NCBI GenBank assembly: GCA_030063045.1
Contig: JAQSEB010000198.1
Location: 1 to 64,000 of the forward strand
Length of the DNA stretch: 64,000 bases
Origin: Pratylenchus scribneri
Lineage: Eukaryota > Nematoda > Chromadorea > Rhabditida > Pratylenchidae
Direction: 5' to 3'
Numbering within the stretch: position 1 is the stretch's first letter; each line of letters begins with the position of its first letter. The notes under the pieces were generated by a model. That model worked only from the letters and a program-made list of their open reading frames with translations, ran no database searches and had not been told where the DNA came from. The translations under genes and the position numbers were made by a program. This document shows positions 62,601 through 64,000 of the stretch, one piece after another.

Positions 62601-62660
62601 TTCATCTTCTTCTTTCTTTTTCTTTGCATCCTCCCGTCGTTTTGCCATCTCATCCATTGC
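31534..62660 (-). CDS. Titin-like (TTN-1-like) giant muscle protein, 5' partial
   Basis: A single minus-strand gene fills the right half of the window and continues beyond it. In order it encodes Lys/Glu-rich cassette repeats, a 1,542-codon coiled-coil exon, Ig and FN3 domains, a phospho-linker with a second coiled coil, further Ig domains, an 11-residue repeat, and about four C-terminal Ig domains. From the large exon (54510) to TGA (31534) I place 38 exons whose phases all agree, giving 3,928 codons. This architecture fits the nematode titin homologue: an elastic scaffold of the sarcomere binding actin and myosin filaments. I see no kinase domain. UNC-89 and twitchin fit less well because of the long coiled-coil regions. 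The cassette part contains a nonsense codon and a broken exon, described separately. Confidence 0.75.
36064..36737 (-). CDS. Titin-like gene: Lys/Asp/Asn repeat exon
   Basis: The exon starts after TTTTATAG in phase 0 and ends in phase 2. After a basic/acidic stretch (GGEKEENGEEGEEKEK) it encodes 11 tandem copies of KTKDDENNKSN. It lies between Ig domains and is predicted to be disordered, so it may act as a short elastic spacer. Other frames through the repeat are also open on both strands, which is an effect of the repeat and not evidence of overlapping genes. Confidence 0.78.
36174..36546 (-). repeat. 33-bp coding minisatellite, 11 copies
   Basis: Eleven essentially perfect copies of a 33-bp unit lie inside the exon above. 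The 33-bp length keeps the frame, so copy-number change would lengthen or shorten the protein by 11 residues at a time. The near-perfect identity suggests a recent or still changing array. Confidence 0.95.
37161..37339. mobile_element. 179-bp MITE with TACCGTAAA ends
   Basis: TACCGTAAAACTTCTATTAG on the left is matched by the reverse complement of the right end (TACCGTAAATCTTCTATTAG), one mismatch in 20. It lies in an intron of the titin-like gene. A related TCTAATAGAAGCCCA fragment occurs at about 24262 in the PAP gene. No coding capacity. Confidence 0.75.
37369..38982 (-). CDS. Titin-like gene: two Ig domains and Lys/Pro linker
   Basis: Exons 38870-38982, 38708-38781, 38510-38659, 37919-38114 and 37369-37490, all in phase. 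The first two complete an Ig domain (WYKDGKLLN, then ADAGRYKLELE) begun at the end of the previous exon. The third is a PEVK-like linker rich in Lys, Pro and Thr (KKPPTFVKKPKPS). The last two form a second Ig (LQWLRNGKPFG, then AGTYTAVAQN). Exon 37369-37490 ends in CAG|GCAAGT, a clear GC donor. These are likely filament-binding scaffold domains. Confidence 0.82.
39375..40695 (-). CDS. Titin-like gene: phospho-linker and second coiled coil
   Basis: Exon 40468-40695 encodes a Ser/Thr/Pro-rich linker with SPAIRKISKEGRRVSFA and RRESIPEE, both basic-residue-preceded serines typical of kinase sites. Exon 39375-40089 begins like an Ig/FN strand (ARYRIEMS), then runs for about 170 residues as EEAKKRKEAEE-type charged coiled coil, and ends by entering an Ig domain (VEMVAQLDAN). 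The charged block is an apparent insertion into an otherwise ordinary domain series. Its role is unknown; a stiff or elastic spacer is an inference. Confidence 0.78.
41113..49218 (-). CDS. Titin-like gene: Ig/FN3 block
   Basis: Eleven exons: 48767-49218, 48022-48260, 47035-47455, 46056-46424, 45086-45275, 44456-44692, 43611-43909, 42726-43078, 41774-42181 and 41113-41420, preceded by the end of the large exon. The domain order is Ig (finishing the pair in the large exon), Ig, FN3, FN3, FN3, four Ig, FN3, FN3. FN3 hallmarks include DVPEPPSGL, TTGYVIEKK, YVFRVAAMNRFG, VPPAPTNL and YAFRILAVNEIGESEP. Ig hallmarks include DEGYYACQVRNDFG and DSGIYTCETEG. The block ends in a Ser/Thr-rich tail (KKSTTTTEEP). 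In titin-family proteins such blocks bind thick filaments and often precede a kinase, but none follows here. Confidence 0.85.
45329..45567. mobile_element. Intronic element with repeated GGACAATTGGGCGCC ends
   Basis: In the 780-bp intron between two Ig exons, GGACAATTGGGCG motifs occur three times at the left end and inverted (CGCCCAATTGTCC) at the right end. Between them is a C-rich stretch of degenerate CCCTAA-like repeats, similar in style to the interior of the 5822-6222 element. No open frame. I interpret it as a small inverted-repeat transposon. Confidence 0.6.
49885..54510 (-). CDS. Titin-like gene: 4.6-kb coiled-coil exon
   Basis: One uninterrupted 4,626-nt exon begins in phase 1 after TTTTTAG and ends at T|GTAAGT. 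It opens EAVVDDGKKKKK like every cassette exon, with SSAFTIKKPG. About 1,300 residues follow of Lys/Glu/Arg/Asp-rich, almost entirely charged sequence such as EERKRKEEEEER. Near its 5' end are four related blocks starting (D/N)KKFEEQKRKADEDRKRREE. The last 200 residues form one Ig domain and start a second (TAIFECELFNESDQVSWTV; ISWSHNGRPLFNDD). A single long helix or coiled coil is predicted. It corresponds to the coiled-coil regions of nematode titin, thought to act as stiff or elastic spacers. Confidence 0.85.
54621..55386 (-). pseudogene. Cassette-type exon with in-frame TAA
   Basis: This 766-nt exon is a close copy of 61895-62660, with identical length, splice sites and phases. It encodes MDEMAKRREDAKKKKEE, an SSAFTFKKAG motif, and then the standard cassette. 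At 54961-54963 the codon that is CAA (Gln) in every other copy is TAA, so translation would end here, before the coiled coil and all Ig/FN3 domains. The exon enters in phase 0 and leaves in phase 1, so skipping it alone would shift the frame. Either it is bypassed with its upstream neighbour, it is used for a short isoform, or the base is an assembly error. Confidence 0.8.
55436..56340. repeat. 25-bp satellite filling an intron (copy 1)
   Basis: Tandem copies of GAAAAATGTGTTTTCAATTA plus ACTAA (25 bp), with variants containing TATGAAAAATGTATTTTCGTATAATTA, fill most of the intron between 56692 and 55387. The other end of the intron is unique AT-rich sequence. The same satellite fills the intron at the right end of the window. 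Confidence 0.95.
56693..57638 (-). CDS. Damaged cassette fused to a Lys/Glu exon
   Basis: From 57638 the sequence is a normal cassette exon (VVDDVKKKKKRTVSD, SSAFTIKKPG) up to GQEKVD near 57125. There it stops matching the other copies and, in the same frame, meets TGA at about 57091. In another frame the sequence continues as KPVKSELTKDSIEKIATEKDEL and a charged helix ending AEADEAKR at the phase-0 donor 56693. The two frames differ by an amount equal to removing 17 nt (57106-57122), which happens to begin GT and end AG on the minus strand but is too short for a normal intron. A deletion that fused two exons, or a misassembly between repeats, is likely. Confidence 0.6.
57639..61894 (-). repeat. 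Tandem exon-plus-intron cassette array, about 691-bp period
   Basis: Successive exon ends at 57751, 58442, 59133, 59824, 60513, 61207 and 61895 are spaced 691, 691, 691, 689, 694 and 688 bp. Each unit is one exon (579 nt, or 585 in one copy) plus an intron of roughly 110 bp. All exons start and end in phase 1, so any number can be joined or skipped without shifting frame. The exons at 57751-58329 and 59133-59711 encode identical protein, showing a two-unit (1,382-bp) higher-order repeat. Confidence 0.93.
57751..61785 (-). CDS. Titin-like gene: six in-phase cassette exons
   Basis: Exons 61207-61785, 60513-61097, 59824-60402, 59133-59711, 58442-59020 and 57751-58329. Each encodes about 193 residues. 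The order within a unit is EAVVDDGKKKKKRTVSD, EEPSSAFTIKKPG, a KLVKLEQPKTKKAGEKLSPE segment, GKKGIRPEDEKKAEED, a charged helix (AKAKMDELARKRKEKALAKE), RRKSIEDKRLAEQKAKEE, and TTKKPSIDKGES. RRKSIED and KKPSIDKG are candidate phosphorylation sites. The mix of Pro/Lys motifs and helix suggests a PEVK-like spring made of repeated units. This function is inferred from titin, not shown by the sequence. Confidence 0.82.
61895..62660 (-). CDS. Titin-like gene: intact long cassette exon
   Basis: A 766-nt exon entering in phase 0 (GCAATGGATGAG) after TTTTTTAG and leaving in phase 1. It reads MDEMAKRREDAKKKKEED, EEPSSAFTFKKAGDKIDEES, then the common cassette to IDKGES. It is the intact paralogue of 54621-55386, with CAA where that copy has TAA. 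The upstream exon lies beyond the window, past a satellite-filled intron; by analogy it should resemble 56693-57094. Confidence 0.83.
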
Positions 62661-62709
62661 CTAAAAAATAATATTAATAATTAATATGATGAATTCTTGA
62701 ATAGAAGTA

Positions 62710-63720
62710 AAATGTGTCAACTAAAAAATATGTTTTCATTTAATTTAAAAATGTGTTTTCTTTAAAATGAGAAAAATTTCTTTTCGTTTAACTAAGAAAA
62801 ATTTGTTTTCAATTAACTAAGAAAAATGTGTTTTCAATTAACTAAGAAAAATGTGTTTTCAATTAACTAAGAAAAATGTGTTTTCAATTAACTAAGAAAA
62901 ATGTGTTTTCAATTAACTAAGAAAAATGTGTTTTCAATTAACTAAGAAAAATGTGTTTTCAATTAACTAAGAAAAATGTGTTTTCAATTAACTAAGAAAA
63001 ATGTGTTTTCAATTAACTAAGAAAAATGTGTTTTCAATTAACTAAGAAAAATGTGTTTTCAATTAACTAAGAAAAATGTATTTTCGTATAATTAAAAATG
63101 TATTTTCGATTAACTAAGAAAAATGTGTTTTCAATTAACTATGAAAAATGTGTTTTCAATTAACTAAGAAAAATGTGTTTTCAATTAACTAAGAAAAATG
63201 TGTTTTCAATTAACTAAGAAAAATGTGTTTTCAATTAACTAAGAAAAATGTGTTTTCAATTAACTATGAAAAATGTGTTTCAATTAACTAAGAAAAATGT
63301 GTTTTCGATTAACTAAGAAAAAAATGTTTTTTCAATTAACTAAGAAAAATGTGTTTTCAATTAACTATGAAAAATGTGTTTTCAATTAACTAAGAAAAAT
63401 GTATTTTCGTATAATTAAAAATGTATTTTCGATTAACTATGAAAAATGTATTTTCAATTAACTAAGAAAAATGTGTTTTCAATTAACTAAGAAAAATGTG
63501 TTTTCAATTAACTAAGAAAAATGTGTTTTCAATTAACTAAGAAAAATGTGTTTTCAATTAACTATGAAAAATGTATTTTCATATAATTAAAAATGTATTT
63601 TCAATTAACTAAGAAAAATGTGTTTCAATTAACTAAGAAAAGTGTGTTTTCATTTAAATAAAATGTATTTTCATAACTAAGGAAAAAGTGTTTTCATTTA
63701 ACCTAGAATATGTTTTCTAA
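62710..63720. repeat. 25-bp satellite filling an intron (copy 2)
   Basis: The same 25-bp unit as at 55436-56340, in roughly 40 copies, with the same variant units (for example GTATTTTCGTATAATTAAAA). It is followed by the same unique intron tail. It lies upstream (5') of exon 61895-62660. Confidence 0.95.
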
Positions 63721-64000
63721 ATGTGTTTTCGTTAAACTATTACAAAAATGTATTTTTTGTCCAGTAAAAAAATTTGTTATCGTTTAATTAAATTTATTTT
63801 TGTTGAACAAAGAATTTAGCTAAGGAATAAAATATATTTTTGGAAAAGAAAAATATGAAAAAATTATTTTTGATTAGCTAATAAAAATGTGTTTTCATAA
63901 GAAAAAATAATTTATAGCGAATTAAAAATTTTTCTTTATGTTAAATTCGATTTTTATTATACAAAATAAAAGAAAAACCATTATATTTTATACTAAAACA

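Larger units (their letters stand above)
54621..64000. repeat. 7.3-kb spaced duplication of exon plus satellite intron
   Basis: The block 54621 to about 56625 (long exon, satellite intron, unique intron tail) recurs at 61895 to 64000, offset by about 7,274 bp at the exon. The window ends inside the second copy. Between them lie the cassette array and the exon 56693-57094, so the whole run may itself be one unit of a larger tandem duplication continuing beyond 64000. Confidence 0.88.

Noticed and set aside
57735..62664. Repeated plus-strand frames of about 213 residues
   Set aside because: Antisense shadows of the cassette exons. They cross the introns, and the minus strand has the splice sites and the titin-like motifs.

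Overview
This window looks like nematode nuclear DNA. It is AT-rich, with many short introns (often 42-54 bp), TTTTCAG-type acceptors and some GC-AG introns. It also holds a titin-like giant muscle protein gene and a nuclear-hormone-receptor-like gene. The base composition and the mix of long and short introns would suit a root-knot-nematode-like (clade IV) genome, but I cannot name a genus from sequence alone.

Bases 1-27,600 (plus strand) carry three tandem copies of a gene family I do not recognise. Each copy is a series of exon modules (called A-H here) in the same order with nearly the same intron phases. Copy 1 (1122-10206) is followed by an exon encoding a complete Ulp1/SENP-type (C48) cysteine protease domain (10660-11311), a linker exon, and then copy 2 (12791-18548, with a stop). 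Copy 3 begins with its own ATG at 18961 and runs, in frame through 22 exons, into a canonical poly(A) polymerase ending at 27588. The predicted product is a 1,611-residue fusion of unknown modules and PAP. Almost all fusion points fall at phase-1 introns. The introns carry several non-autonomous DNA transposons, three of them hAT-like with 8-bp target duplications.

Bases 27,600-31,500 hold a minus-strand nuclear-receptor-like gene whose first zinc finger I cannot find. It lies between two inverted copies (about 475 bp) of the poly(A) polymerase 3' end.

Bases 31,534-64,000 (minus strand) are the 3' part of one giant gene. Read 5' to 3' it has: seven in-phase exons of a tandem exon-plus-intron cassette (about 691 bp period); a damaged eighth cassette; a paralogous exon with an in-frame stop; a single 4,626-bp exon of Lys/Glu/Arg coiled coil; an Ig/FN3 block; a phospho-linker and second coiled coil; Ig domains; an 11-residue repeat; and about four C-terminal Ig domains ending at 31534. 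From the large exon to the stop the exon model is consistent in phase (3,928 codons). No kinase domain is visible. Two long introns consist of a 25-bp satellite, and the block with its satellite intron is duplicated about 7.3 kb apart.

Exon boundaries were deduced by eye from splice consensus, reading phase and comparison between copies. No transcript evidence or database search was available.
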